A stretch of DNA of 64,000 nucleotides, taken from contig NZ_CP080519.1 of the NCBI RefSeq assembly GCF_019468465.1, positions 1 through 64,000 of the forward strand. The letters are read 5' to 3'. Source of the DNA: Amycolatopsis sp. DSM 110486. Its GTDB lineage: Bacteria; Actinomycetota; Actinomycetes; Mycobacteriales; Pseudonocardiaceae. The notes beneath the pieces were generated by a model that was not told the DNA's origin, did not search any database, and saw nothing but the letters and a program-made list of their open reading frames with translations. A program made the translations under genes and the position numbers. Positions within the stretch are counted from its first letter, which is position 1; every line of letters begins with the position of its first letter. This document shows, piece after piece, positions 51,452 to 60,630 of the stretch.

Positions 51452-51497
51452 GGGCCGAACCCTATCGAGACGGGCGGTTCGGACCGGCGAGCACCTC

Positions 51498-52865
51498 TCA
51501 GGCGGCGACGGCCGCGGGTTCGGCCGGCACCTCGCCGTCCCAGCGCCGGCGCGTGAGCCGCACCGGCACGTCCTCGCCACGGGCTTCGGCGGCGAACACG
51601 TGGGCCCTGGCGCGGCGCCACCACACGAGCATCCGCCACGTGCCCAGCGCGAGCACGACCACGATGCTCAGCAGGGACACGCGGAAGTTCCCGCCCGTCC
51701 ACTGCAGCAGAATGCCGACCACGAGCGAGGTGACCGTGGTCGCGACGAACCCGGCGACGTTCACCAGGCCGGTCGCCGTGCCGACGCGCTCGATCGGGTT
51801 GTAGTCCCGCGCCAGCGCGAAGCCGATCATCGACACCGGGCCGCCGAGCGACAGCAGCGCGAACGCGGGCCCGAGCACGCCGAGCGGGAGGTGCCCGTTC
51901 CAGCCGAGCAGCACGGCCCACGTGACGGCGGCGGTGCCGAGGTACCCGCCGACGATCGGCATCCGCAGCTCCGGGTGACGGCTGATGACCGTGCCCAGCA
52001 CCGGGCCGCCGGCCAGCGAGCCGAACACGAACACGGTCAGCATCGCGCTCGCCGTGGCGGCCGGGATTCCTTGGCCCTCCACGAGAAACGGGACGCCCCA
52101 CAACAGCGTGAGCACGTTGGGCGCGAACATCGTGCTGAAGTGCGTCCAGAACCCGAGCCGGGTGCCGGGCACGCGCCACGCGGCGCGGATCTGGCGCGCG
52201 AGCAGCGCCGGGTGCACCGGCTTGCGCTCGGGCTCGGGGACGCCGAGCGGGGTGTCGCGCACGCGCAGCACCACCGGCACCGCGACCAGGAGTGTGAGCG
52301 CGCCGACCGAGACGAACGTGACCGTCCACCCGGGACCGGCGAGCAGCAGCGTGAGCGGCACCGTGGCGGCGAGGTTGCCGATGTAGCCGACTGCGGAAGT
52401 GAAGGACGTGATCAACGCGTACTGCCGCGCCGGGAAGTGGGCGGCGATCAGGCGCAGCACGCTGACGAACGTCAGCGCGTCGCCCAGGCCGAGCACGCCG
52501 CGGGCGAGCAGGCCGACGCCGTAGCTTTCGGCGAGGCCGAGCAGCAGCTGCCCGGTGCCCAGGATGAGCACGGCGGCGGTGAGCACACGGCGCGGGCCGT
52601 AGCGGTCGACGAGCACGCCGGTGGGGATCTGCATGGCGGCGTAGACCCCCACCTGCAGCACGGTGAACGTGCCGAGCGCCGCGGCGCCGACGCCGAACCG
52701 GTCCGCCGCTTCCAGGCCCGCGACTCCGAACGAGGTGCGGTGGAACACGGCGAGCAGATACACGAAGACGGCGGTGAGCCAGATGAGCCAGGACCGGACG
52801 GTGGCGCGGCCGGGCGACAAGGTTTCCTCCTGCGGGTAGCGGTCGTCGGGGAAGGACGACGACAC
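51498..52865 (-). CDS. MFS transporter
   Basis: This 455-residue major-facilitator protein has about twelve membrane segments. The loop 2-3 motif is VLVDRYGPRRVL, and TSFTSAVGYIGNLAATVPLT and GPVLGTVISRHP are other recognisable loops. It resembles NarK/NNP-like or drug permeases of actinobacteria; the substrate is unknown. The GTG at 52865 starts it. The C-terminal tail is charged (RRARAHVFAAEARGEDVPVR). It is in the same direction as truB but truB has its own promoter. Confidence 0.9.
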   Translation of the reverse strand: MSSSFPDDRYPQEETLSPGRATVRSWLIWLTAVFVYLLAVFHRTSFGVAGLEAADRFGVGAAALGTFTVLQVGVYAAMQIPTGVLVDRYGPRRVLTAAVLILGTGQLLLGLAESYGVGLLARGVLGLGDALTFVSVLRLIAAHFPARQYALITSFTSAVGYIGNLAATVPLTLLLAGPGWTVTFVSVGALTLLVAVPVVLRVRDTPLGVPEPERKPVHPALLARQIRAAWRVPGTRLGFWTHFSTMFAPNVLTLLWGVPFLVEGQGIPAATASAMLTVFVFGSLAGGPVLGTVISRHPELRMPIVGGYLGTAAVTWAVLLGWNGHLPLGVLGPAFALLSLGGPVSMIGFALARDYNPIERVGTATGLVNVAGFVATTVTSLVVGILLQWTGGNFRVSLLSIVVVLALGTWRMLVWWRRARAHVFAAEARGEDVPVRLTRRRWDGEVPAEPAAVAA

Positions 52866-52943
52866 TGCCGCCTCGATTGTTGTATCGCCTCAGCAAGCTC
52901 GAAACATAGCCGTTATCTCGGTGGGATACACCACATCACCCGA

Positions 52944-53762
52944 TCACCGCAGCGCCACTTGACCTGCGACTCCCACCACTGTGTCGCCGCCCACCCACAC
53001 TTCGCCGCCCGCGCGCTCGACGTGCACGCGCCCGCGCCGGCCGAGCCGGGTGCCCTGCGCGGCCACGTAGGACTCCGGCGCGCGGCCCGAACCGATGAGC
53101 CATTGGCCGATCGCGGCGTTGAGGCTGCCGGTTACCGGGTCCTCGACCAGGCCCGTGAAGGCCCGGACCTCGAACGCCGTGGGCGATCCGGCCGGGTGCG
53201 GTCCGACGACGCCGACCTTGTACTTCCCGAGCGCCGCGACGTCGCGTTCGACCGCGAGGACCGCCTCGGCGTCGGTGAGGAGCACGGCGAGCCAGCCGGG
53301 GCCGTTGTCGGCCCACCGCGCGTCGACGACGTCGCTCTCGGCCAGGTGCAGGGCCTTCCGGACGGCGGCGAGGTCCTCGGGCGCGACGGGGCCGCCGCGC
53401 GTGAGCGGCGGCGCGGCGAAGGCGAGCCGCTCGCCGGTGCGCCGCACGCGGACCAGGCCGGCGCCGCACTCCTGCACGAGGTCCTCGCCCTTCGGCGTGC
53501 CGCCGGCTTCGAGCCACGCGCGGGCCGAGCCGAGCGTGGGATGCCCGGCGAAGGGCAGCTCGCGCTCGACGGTGAAGATCCGCACGTGGTAGTCGGCCTC
53601 GGCGCGCGTCGGCGGGAGCAGGAACGTGGTCTCGCTGAGGTTGGTCCACCGTGCGAAGGCGGCCATCCTGTCGTCGGAGAGGCCTTCGGCGTCGTGCACC
53701 ACGGCGAGTGCGTTGCCGAGGGTGAGCTCATCGGTGAAGACGTCGACCTGGCTGAAGCGCAT
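52944..53762 (-). CDS. PhzF-family isomerase/epimerase
   Basis: This 272-residue protein has the diaminopimelate-epimerase-like PhzF fold. Signatures are FTDELTLGNALAVV, ERELPFAGHPTLGSARAW (the PFAGHPT motif), and EDPVTGSLNAAIGQW. PhzF members isomerise phenazine precursors or unknown small molecules; no phenazine cluster is nearby, so the role here is unknown. The ATG has AAGGTGGAG upstream and lies 21 bp after dinF, in one operon. Confidence 0.93.
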   Translation of the reverse strand: MRFSQVDVFTDELTLGNALAVVHDAEGLSDDRMAAFARWTNLSETTFLLPPTRAEADYHVRIFTVERELPFAGHPTLGSARAWLEAGGTPKGEDLVQECGAGLVRVRRTGERLAFAAPPLTRGGPVAPEDLAAVRKALHLAESDVVDARWADNGPGWLAVLLTDAEAVLAVERDVAALGKYKVGVVGPHPAGSPTAFEVRAFTGLVEDPVTGSLNAAIGQWLIGSGRAPESYVAAQGTRLGRRGRVHVERAGGEVWVGGDTVVGVAGQVALR

Positions 53763-53783
53763 GGCTCCACCTTGGCACGGCGT

Positions 53784-55127
53784 TCAGGCGCCGCGGATGG
53801 CCCCGACCACCGCCCAGCGGCCGGAGCGCCAGCGGATCAGCACGGCGGCCAGGCGGAACACCATGAACAGCGACAGACCCGTCCAGATGCCCGTGAGCCC
53901 CCAGCCGAACGCGAGCGACAGCCAGATCAGCGGCAGGAAGCCCAGCCCCGCGCTGACGAGCGTGGCGGTACGCAGGAACGCGGCGTCGCCGGCGCCCAGC
54001 AGCACGCCGTCGAGCGCGAACACCACACCCGCGATCGGTTGCAGCGCCACGAAGAACCACCACGCGTGCGGGATCTCCGCGAGCACCCCCGGGTCCGAGG
54101 TGAACGCGTGCGGCAGCGTGCTCCACAACGCGCCGAAGAGCACACACAGGACGCAGCCGAGCACCAACCCGTACGCGACGATCTGGTTCGCGACCCCGCG
54201 CGCCTGCCGCGCGGCTCCCCCGCCCAGGGCCGCGCCGACGAGCGACTGCGCGGCGATCGCGACGGAGTCGAGCACGAGCGAGAGGAACGTCCACAGCTGC
54301 AGCACGACCTGGTGCGCGCCGACCGCCTCGGTCGACGTCCGCGCCGCCACGGCCGCCGCCGAGACGAAGCACGCCTGGAACGCGAGGCTGCGCAGCACGA
54401 GGTCGCGGCCCAGGCTCAGCTGCGCGCGCATCACGCCGAAGTCCGGCCGCAGCGGCACGCGCTCGCGCACCAGCGCCGCGAAGAACAGCGACGCCGAGAC
54501 CACCTGGGCCACCACGTTGGCGATCGCCGAGCCCTCCAGGCCGAGCCCCGCGGCGTAGACGAGCACCGGGCACAGCACGGCCGAGATGCCGTTGCCCGCC
54601 AGCACGTACCGCAGCGGGCGCGCCGCGTCCTGCACGCCGCGCATCCAGCCGTTGCCGGCCATGGTGACCAGAATCAGCGGCGCCCCGAACAGCGCGATCC
54701 GCAACCACGACACGGCCGCCGCCGCGATCTCGTCACTGCCCGACAGCGCGCGGGCGATCGGACCGGCCAGCAGCTGACCCGCCACCAGCAGCACCAGCCC
54801 CACCAGCACCGCGAGCCACGTGGCCTGGACGCCTTCGCTCACCGCGTCGCGCCGCCGCCCGGCGCCGTGCAGCCGCGCGGTGCGCGAGGTCGTGCCGTAG
54901 GAGAGGAACGTGAGCTGCGTGGAGATCTGCGACAGCACCACCCCGCCCAGCGCCAGCCCCGCCAGCGGCAACGCGCCCAGGTGCCCGACCACCGCGGTGT
55001 CCACCAGCACGTACAACGGCTCCGCCGCCAGCACCCCCAGCGCGGGCACGGCAAGCCCCAGCACGCGGCGCGCGGGGATCCGGTCTTCGGAGGTCACGGG
55101 CGGGGCAGGCGGGGCTTCGTCAGGCAC
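53784..55127 (-). CDS. dinF: MATE-family efflux transporter (DinF-like)
   Basis: This 447-residue membrane protein has twelve segments. The opening VPALGVLAAEPLYVLVDTAV and VGHLGALPLAGLALGG is the MATE/DinF signature. It exports cationic drugs or metabolites by H+ or Na+ exchange. The GTG at 55127 has TACGCT (55139-55134) 6 nt upstream, a leaderless promoter. In Mycobacterium dinF directly follows nrnA; here a P450 gene lies between. phzF follows. Confidence 0.92.
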   Translation of the reverse strand: MPDEAPPAPPVTSEDRIPARRVLGLAVPALGVLAAEPLYVLVDTAVVGHLGALPLAGLALGGVVLSQISTQLTFLSYGTTSRTARLHGAGRRRDAVSEGVQATWLAVLVGLVLLVAGQLLAGPIARALSGSDEIAAAAVSWLRIALFGAPLILVTMAGNGWMRGVQDAARPLRYVLAGNGISAVLCPVLVYAAGLGLEGSAIANVVAQVVSASLFFAALVRERVPLRPDFGVMRAQLSLGRDLVLRSLAFQACFVSAAAVAARTSTEAVGAHQVVLQLWTFLSLVLDSVAIAAQSLVGAALGGGAARQARGVANQIVAYGLVLGCVLCVLFGALWSTLPHAFTSDPGVLAEIPHAWWFFVALQPIAGVVFALDGVLLGAGDAAFLRTATLVSAGLGFLPLIWLSLAFGWGLTGIWTGLSLFMVFRLAAVLIRWRSGRWAVVGAIRGA

Positions 55128-55164
55128 CCGGGGAGCGTAACGACCGCCGCCGACATTCCGGACG

Positions 55165-56304
55165 TCAAGCGCGCAGGATCACCGGCAGGGAGGCCAACCC
55201 GCGGCTGCGGAACGACGAGCGCCACTCTGGGTCGCCCGCCAGGGCCATCGCAGGGAAGCGGCGCAGCAGGGTGTCGAAGCCGATCTCCAGCTCGAGGCGG
55301 GCCAGGGGTGCGCCGAGGCAGTAGTGGGGGCCGTGGCCGAAGGCGAGGTGGGAGTTGTCCGGGCGGTCGGCGTCGAAGGTGTCCGGGTCTTCGAACACCG
55401 TGTCGTCGCGGTGGGCGGAGGCGAGGGCGAGCAGGACGGTGTCGCCGGCGGGGATCTTGGTGTCACCGATTTCGAGGTCCTGCAGGGGAAATCGGCGGAT
55501 GGCGAGCTGGACCGGGGACGCGTGGCGCAGGATTTCGTCCACAATGGACACCGAGGACCCGGCCGGCGCCGACCGCGGTGCCGGGCGGGTGAGCAGCTCG
55601 TGCAGGCCGTTGCCCAGCACGTGGACCACGTTCTCGTACCCCGCGAGCAGCAGGAGGAACGCGGCGCTGAGCAGTTCGTCGTCGGTGAGGTCCGGGGCGA
55701 CGACGCTGAGCAGGTCCTCCCCCGGATCCGCGCGCTTGGCCGAGATGAGCTCGGTGAGGAACCCGAACAGCGACCTCATGGCGTCCCGCGCGACCGCGGC
55801 GTCCGTCGGCATCAGGACGGCGTCGGTCCACGTGCGGAAGACGGCGACGTCCGCGGGGGCGACACCGAGCAGCACGCAGATCACCGTGATCGGCAGCGGC
55901 ACGGCGTAGCCGGCCATCAGGTCGGCCTCGGCCGGGAGCGCGTCGGCGAGCTCCTCGGCGATGCGCGTGACCTCCGGCCGCAGCGCCTCGACGCGCCGTG
56001 GCGTGAAGGCGCGCCCCAGGAGCCGGCGCAGGCGGGTGTGCTCCGGCGCGTCGAGGTTGAGCAGGTTCTTGTCGAGCGCGGGCGGCAGCGCGAGGCCCCG
56101 GTAGCCGCCCGACGAGTGGGCCTTGTCCAGCGACAGCCGCGGATCGCCGAGGCCGGCTTTGACCTCGGCGTAGCGCGTGACCAGCCAGATCGGCGCGCCG
56201 TCGGGTGACTCCGCTCGGTGCACGGGGCCGGCGGCGCGCAGCCGGGCGTACGCGCACACCGGGTCGGCCAGGAACTCGTCGTCGAACCGGACGGGTTCAG
56301 GCAC
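55165..56304 (-). CDS. Cytochrome P450 with an unusual I-helix
   Basis: This 379-residue soluble P450 is of bacterial class I (CYP105/107-like). The heme motif is FGHGPHYCLGAPLA with Cys329; EILR (257-260) is the ExxR motif; and the I-helix is LLLLAGYENVVH with Asn225 where the usual acid-alcohol pair has threonine. The substrate is unknown. The GTG at 56304 overlaps the nrnA 3' end by 8 bp, so it is cotranslated with nrnA. It sits between nrnA and dinF, a pair that is adjacent in Mycobacterium, so it looks inserted. Confidence 0.93.
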   Translation of the reverse strand: MPEPVRFDDEFLADPVCAYARLRAAGPVHRAESPDGAPIWLVTRYAEVKAGLGDPRLSLDKAHSSGGYRGLALPPALDKNLLNLDAPEHTRLRRLLGRAFTPRRVEALRPEVTRIAEELADALPAEADLMAGYAVPLPITVICVLLGVAPADVAVFRTWTDAVLMPTDAAVARDAMRSLFGFLTELISAKRADPGEDLLSVVAPDLTDDELLSAAFLLLLAGYENVVHVLGNGLHELLTRPAPRSAPAGSSVSIVDEILRHASPVQLAIRRFPLQDLEIGDTKIPAGDTVLLALASAHRDDTVFEDPDTFDADRPDNSHLAFGHGPHYCLGAPLARLELEIGFDTLLRRFPAMALAGDPEWRSSFRSRGLASLPVILRA

Positions 56305-57322
56305 TCCGGTCCCCCAGCAGCGGCGCCCGGCCGAGCGCGGCCCGCAGCCGCGCCAGCACGTCGTCCGACGTGCCCTCCATCGTGCAGCCCGCGGCCATCC
56401 GGTGCCCGCCGCCGCCGAACTCCGAGGCCACCGCCGACACGTCGACCCTGCCCGCGGACCGCAGCGAGACCGTCCACACGGAACCCCGCGAGTCGGGCGC
56501 GAACTCCTTCAGTACCCCCGCGACGCCGGCTTCACGCGTCGCGCGCACCACGTCGATCACCGACTCGACCTCTTCCGGCCGCACGCTCGCCGCCACGGCC
56601 GAACGCACCACGGCGTGCACGAACCCGAAGCCCTGCGCGGCTTCCGGCTCCAGCTCCGCTTCGGACAGCACGGCCGAGAGCATCGGCAGCCACGCGAACG
56701 GGTGGTCGTCCACGATCCGCCGCGCCACCTCCGTCGGGTCGACGCCGGCCTCCAGCAGGCGCGCGGCGATCCGGTGCGTTTCGGGGCGGGCGCGGCGGAA
56801 ACCGCTGGTGTCCGTGACGATCCCCGCGTACAGGCAGCGCGCGGCCGGCTCGTCCAGCTCGACGCCCATCGCCTCGACGATCTGCGCGACGAGCACCGCG
56901 GTCGCCTCGGTGGCCTCGTCGACCACGTGGTGCGTGCCGTAGAACGCGTTGGTGGCGTGGTGGTCCACCACCAGCACGGCGCCGCCGGCGGAGCGGACGG
57001 CGTCGACGCGCGAGGCGAGCCGACCCAGCCGCGCCGGCACCGGCGTGTCGAGAGCGACCAGCAGCTGCTCCGACGCGGGCAGATCGTCGGGCTTGGTGAG
57101 CAGCCCGTCGACGTCGAGCCAGGTCAGGGTCTCGGGGGCGTCGTCGGGCTCGCCGAAGGACACCCGCACGCGGGCGCCGCGCAAGTGCAGCACGTGGCCG
57201 AGGGCCAGTGCGCTGCCGAGTGCGTCGGCGTCCGGGCGCACGTGGCCCAGCAGCGTCACGTCGGTGGCCCCGGCGAGCAGGGCGGCGGCGGCTTCGATGT
57301 CCTGCGCCAAAGTAGCTGTCAC
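56297..57322 (-). CDS. nrnA: DHH-family oligoribonuclease/pAp phosphatase
   Basis: This 341-residue phosphoesterase degrades short RNA oligomers and dephosphorylates pAp. The DHH motif is VLVVDHHATN, with the substrate loop HVRPDADALGS near residue 27, and the DHHA1 domain motif GGGGHRMAAGC near the end. It matches Rv2837c in position between rbfA and dinF. The GTG at 57322 starts it, and the gene is divergent from a methyltransferase across 25 bp. Confidence 0.93.
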   Translation of the reverse strand: MTATLAQDIEAAAALLAGATDVTLLGHVRPDADALGSALALGHVLHLRGARVRVSFGEPDDAPETLTWLDVDGLLTKPDDLPASEQLLVALDTPVPARLGRLASRVDAVRSAGGAVLVVDHHATNAFYGTHHVVDEATEATAVLVAQIVEAMGVELDEPAARCLYAGIVTDTSGFRRARPETHRIAARLLEAGVDPTEVARRIVDDHPFAWLPMLSAVLSEAELEPEAAQGFGFVHAVVRSAVAASVRPEEVESVIDVVRATREAGVAGVLKEFAPDSRGSVWTVSLRSAGRVDVSAVASEFGGGGHRMAAGCTMEGTSDDVLARLRAALGRAPLLGDRSA

Positions 57323-57347
57323 AGTGCGTCACGCTACGCTCTGCGGG

Positions 57348-58391
57348 ATGCCTGAGTACGCGATTCTCGTTCACCCGTCCGCCAACCGGGTCTACGCCGC
57401 CTCGTCGCCCGCGCTGCTGCGCGCCGAGCTGGCGGTGTTCGGCGCGGCCGGGCTTTCCGCCGAGCTGTCGGAGGCCGAGGAGGTGGAGCTCGGCGGCGTG
57501 GGCTACGTCAAGTTCGCGACGCCGGAGCCGCTGACCGAACCGGACGTCGCGCTGCTGTCCAACCTGTCCTCGCTCTACGCCCTGTTCGAGCTGGGCGACG
57601 GCGTGCTGCGCCCCGTCCTGGTGCGGCCACTGGCGAAGACGGACTCGGACCTGCTCACGATCCAGAAGTACGCGGGCAAGACCAATGAGCAGTTCACGAA
57701 GCTGCTGCTCAACGTCACCCTGCTCGCCACCGCCGACCCGACCGGATGGCTCGAGCGCCCGCGGACGCTGCTCGACCCGCTGTGCGGGCGCGGCACCACG
57801 CTGAACCAGGCCGTGATGTACGGCTTCGACGCCACCGGTCTCGACGTGGACGGCAAGGATTTCGAGGCCTACGAGCAGTTCCTCAAGACCTGGCTGCGCA
57901 CCAAGCGGGTGAAGCACACCGCCGACTCCGGGCAGCTGCGGCGCAACAAGGTCCGCCTCGGGCGCCGCCTCGACGTCGAGTACGCGTTCGACAAGGACGA
58001 CTACAAGGGCGGCCAGACGCGCCGGCTCACCTACTTCAACGCCGACACCCTCACCACCGACGAACTGCTGCGCGCGAACTCCGTGGACGTGATCGTGACC
58101 GACGCCCCGTACGGCGTGCAGCACGGCAGCCACCGCACGCAGGACGCGAGCCTCGCGCGCAGCCCGCGCGACCTGCTGGCGGCGGCCGTTCCCGTGTGGA
58201 CGCGCGTGCTCCGCCCGGGCGGGGCGCTCGGGATCTCCTGGAACCTCAACGTCCTCCCGCGCGAAGAGCTCGTCGCGGTGCTCTCACGGGCCGGCCTCGA
58301 CGTGCGCGAGGGCGGGCCGTACGAGGAGTTCGCCCACCGCGTGGACCAGGCGATCGAGCGGGACCTCGTGGTGGCGGCGAAACCGGCCTGA
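57348..58391 (+). CDS. Trm11-like SAM-dependent RNA methyltransferase
   Basis: This encodes 347 residues. The catalytic motif is VDVIVTDAPYGVQHG ([D/N]-x-P-Y), and the SAM-binding part includes LLDPLCGRGTTLNQAVMYGF. This pattern is shared with Trm11/TrmG10 enzymes that methylate tRNA G10, with the N-terminal part possibly a THUMP-like domain (YAILVHPSANRVYAAS). The ATG at 57348 has TACGCT (57335-57340) 7 nt upstream, a leaderless start. The base modified is not proven. It is divergent from nrnA. Confidence 0.85.
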   Translation: MPEYAILVHPSANRVYAASSPALLRAELAVFGAAGLSAELSEAEEVELGGVGYVKFATPEPLTEPDVALLSNLSSLYALFELGDGVLRPVLVRPLAKTDSDLLTIQKYAGKTNEQFTKLLLNVTLLATADPTGWLERPRTLLDPLCGRGTTLNQAVMYGFDATGLDVDGKDFEAYEQFLKTWLRTKRVKHTADSGQLRRNKVRLGRRLDVEYAFDKDDYKGGQTRRLTYFNADTLTTDELLRANSVDVIVTDAPYGVQHGSHRTQDASLARSPRDLLAAAVPVWTRVLRPGGALGISWNLNVLPREELVAVLSRAGLDVREGGPYEEFAHRVDQAIERDLVVAAKPA

Positions 58392-58405
58392 GACGTCGTT
58401 TGTGG

Positions 58406-59377
58406 TCAGAGCCCGAGGAGCTTGCGCGCGTTGCCTTCCGCGATCTTCTCGTGCACCTCGCGGTCGAGGTCCAGCGCGTCGAACCACGCGGCGGCCTCGC
58501 CCATCGACTCGAACGGGTAGTCGGCTGAGAACAGCACGCGGTCGGCCCCGACCTCGTTGATCGTGAACGCCAGCTCGGGCGTGGCGAAGTTGCCGCTCGT
58601 GGTGAGGTGGAAGTTCTCGCGCAGGTACTCGCGCAAGGGTTTACACGCCGGAATGCCCGCGGGCTTGACCTTGAGCCGGTGGTCGGTGCGCCAGATGTTG
58701 AACGGCAGCAGCTCGCCCAGGTGCCCGAGGATCACCTGCACGCCCGGGTGTTCGTCGAACAGGCCACTGGCCATGAGCCGCAACGCGTGCGTGCCGGTTT
58801 CGATCGAGAATCCCCACGCCGAGCCGTAGAGCCACGGGTGGCCTTCGAGCATCCGGCTGTCACGCGGCAGCGGGTCGCGCGGGTGCAGGTACACGGGCAC
58901 GCCCAGGTCTTCGACGGCCGCCCAGAACTGCCGGTACCGCGGCTCGTCCAGGTAGGCGATCCGGTCACCGTCCACTTCGGAGAACCCGTTCACCAGCGCG
59001 CCCTTGAACCCCAGCTCGGTCACGGCGCGGCGCAGCTCGACGACGGCTTCTTCGGGATCCTGCAACGGAAGCGCGGCGAACGCGGCGAAGCGATCCGGCC
59101 TCAGCTGCACGTGCCGCGCGGCCACGTCGTTGGTGCGGCGCGCCCAGTCCACGGACTGCGCACGGTCGGACAGCCCCTGGATTCCGGGCGCCAGCAGGGA
59201 AAGCACGACGATCTCGATGCCGGCCGCGTCCATCAGCTTCAGGCGCTCGTCCTGGATGTCCAGCAACTGGCGGCGGTGCGGCAGCCACGTCTGCTCGGTG
59301 AAGTGTTCGCGCGATTGCTCGACGATGTCGGGGTCACCGGTGCCGAAGTGTTCCTCGAGGGCGATCTTGCGGACCAT
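58406..59377 (-). CDS. Amidohydrolase-family decarboxylase (resorcylate/dihydroxybenzoate type)
   Basis: This 323-residue metalloenzyme removes or adds CO2 on an aromatic acid such as gamma-resorcylate or 2,3-dihydroxybenzoate. The metal residues are in KIALEEHF (Glu8 and His10), VYLHPRDPLP and FSADYPFE. The length fits the ACMSD/gamma-RSD family. AAGAGGAGGC precedes the ATG. It is divergent from a MarR gene with a 14-bp palindrome over its promoter, so it is probably repressed by MarR and induced by an aromatic compound. Other aromatic-pathway genes are not nearby. Confidence 0.9.
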   Translation of the reverse strand: MVRKIALEEHFGTGDPDIVEQSREHFTEQTWLPHRRQLLDIQDERLKLMDAAGIEIVVLSLLAPGIQGLSDRAQSVDWARRTNDVAARHVQLRPDRFAAFAALPLQDPEEAVVELRRAVTELGFKGALVNGFSEVDGDRIAYLDEPRYRQFWAAVEDLGVPVYLHPRDPLPRDSRMLEGHPWLYGSAWGFSIETGTHALRLMASGLFDEHPGVQVILGHLGELLPFNIWRTDHRLKVKPAGIPACKPLREYLRENFHLTTSGNFATPELAFTINEVGADRVLFSADYPFESMGEAAAWFDALDLDREVHEKIAEGNARKLLGL

Positions 59378-59393
59378 GCTGCGCCTCCTCTTG

Positions 59394-59422
59394 GTTCAGT
59401 GGTCTGAACATAGCATGCTATG
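59394..59422. promoter_or_regulatory. Overlapping palindromes between decarboxylase and MarR genes
   Basis: CATAGCATGCTATG (59409-59422) is a perfect 14-bp palindrome. GTTCAG-TGGT-CTGAAC (59394-59409) is an inverted repeat next to it. Leftward TATGTT in the palindrome may be the decarboxylase -10, so binding would block it. Rightward, TAATCT (59436-59441) lies 6 nt before the MarR GTG. These are the likely MarR operators. Confidence 0.65.
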
Positions 59423-59447
59423 AACTCCGGTGATCTAATCTTTCCGG

Positions 59448-59930
59448 GTGACCGTGCCCTCCGGGTCCTCCGAGCCCGCCGACACCGCCGTCGACCGCTT
59501 CGCCGACGCCTGCAACGCGCTCTACTCGGCCATGCGCACCAACCGCGCCCGCCTCGACGCGCAGGCCGCGGCCGCCTCCGCCCTCAGCGACTCGCAGGCC
59601 CAGCTCGTGACTCCCCTGGCCCGGCTCGGCGCCATGACCATCGGCGAGCTCGCGCAGGAGGCGAAGCTCGCCCAGCCCACCGTCACGCGCTCGGTGAAGG
59701 CCCTGGAGTCCGCCGGCCTCGTGCGCCGCACCCCGCACGCCCACGACGACCGCCGTGTCGTCGTCGACCTCACCGACCGCGGCCGCGCCCACTGGGACCG
59801 CGCCCGCACCCGCCTGCGCGACAACCAGCGCGCGGCGTGGGACCTGCTGCCTGACGACCTGCGGCCCCAGGCGCTGGAACTGCTGAAGGCGCTGACCGAC
59901 GCCGTGACCGCCACGCGGCCGGCGGACTGA
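59448..59930 (+). CDS. MarR-family repressor
   Basis: This encodes 160 residues. The winged helix lies at about 55-110 (AMTIGELAQEAKLAQPTVTR, then SVKALESAGLVRRT and DDRRVVVDLTDRG, the wing). The dimer helices flank it. The GTG at 59448 has TAATCT 6 nt upstream, a leaderless start; a second GTG two codons later is possible. It is divergent from the decarboxylase and very likely its repressor; the effector is probably an aromatic acid. Confidence 0.93.
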   Translation: MTVPSGSSEPADTAVDRFADACNALYSAMRTNRARLDAQAAAASALSDSQAQLVTPLARLGAMTIGELAQEAKLAQPTVTRSVKALESAGLVRRTPHAHDDRRVVVDLTDRGRAHWDRARTRLRDNQRAAWDLLPDDLRPQALELLKALTDAVTATRPAD

Positions 59931-59942
59931 CCGGACGAAAAA

Positions 59943-59979
59943 CCGCCGGCCCTGAACGTTGTGCGTTCAGGGCCGGCGG
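59943..59979 (-). terminator. Rho-independent terminator downstream of rbfA
   Basis: The arms CCGCCGGCCCTGAACG (59943-59958) and CGTTCAGGGCCGGCGG (59964-59979) make a perfect 16-bp stem with a 5-nt loop. Leftward transcripts then run into GGTTTTTCGTC, a clear U-run, so it ends the infB-rbfA transcript. It may also stop marR transcripts. Confidence 0.9.
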
Positions 59980-60109
59980 CCTGGTGGGCGGGGTAACCGC
60001 GGGCGGCGTACCCAGCGGGGCGGAGCGCCCGGAGGAGGTGGCGACGAACGGCGCGGCGCCACCGAACAGCGCGCCGCGTCGTGGGACGTCGGGGATCCTC
60101 CGGAGCGGT

Positions 60110-60598
60110 TCAGCCTCGGGTCTCCTCTTCGGCTTCGATTTCGGTGTCGGCGAGGTGGTCGTCGTCTTCGCGCGGCGCCTTGTACGGGTCGGCTTCGCCG
60201 GCGTGCTGGGCGCCGGTGGCCTGGCGGGCCACCTCGGCGTCGGCCTCGCGGGCCTTGGCGAGCAGTTCCTCGATGCGGCGTGCGTCGTCGGGGATGCTGT
60301 CGGCCACGAAGGCGAGGGTCGGGGTGTAGCGGACTCCGGTGCCCTGCCCGACTTTGGTGCGCAGCACACCACGCGCGGACTCGAGGGCCGCCGCGGCGCC
60401 GGCGAAGTCCGGCTCCGAGTTGAGGCTTTCGCCGAGCACCGTGTAGTACACCGTGGCGTCGTGCAGGTCCGCGGTGATCTTGGTGTCCGTGATGGTCACG
60501 GCACCGAGCCGCGGATCCTTGACGTCGTGCTCGATCGCCGACGCCACGATCTGCGAGATCCGCTTGGCGAGCTTGCGAGCCCGAGCAGGATCGGCCAT
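60110..60598 (-). CDS. rbfA: Ribosome-binding factor A
   Basis: This 162-residue protein helps mature the 30S subunit and the 16S rRNA 5' end. The KH-type fold shows [40 protein letters not shown] and [20 protein letters not shown]. The tail is acidic and rich in Glu, Asp and Ala. The ATG at 60598 has GAAGGAGA upstream; a longer frame lacks an RBS. It follows the DUF503 gene and infB in the same direction, as in Mycobacterium, and is closed by the terminator at 59943-59979. Confidence 0.95.
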   Translation of the reverse strand: MADPARARKLAKRISQIVASAIEHDVKDPRLGAVTITDTKITADLHDATVYYTVLGESLNSEPDFAGAAAALESARGVLRTKVGQGTGVRYTPTLAFVADSIPDDARRIEELLAKAREADAEVARQATGAQHAGEADPYKAPREDDDHLADTEIEAEEETRG

Positions 60599-60630
60599 GG
60601 GAGGTGTCTCCTTCTGAAATGTTCTCCGGT

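Noticed and set aside
51225..55592. A rightward open frame of 1455 codons opposite truB, MFS, phzF and dinF
   Set aside because: It is antisense to four well-recognised genes; composition is rich in Arg, His and Gln as expected from the third-base GC bias. No domain or RBS.
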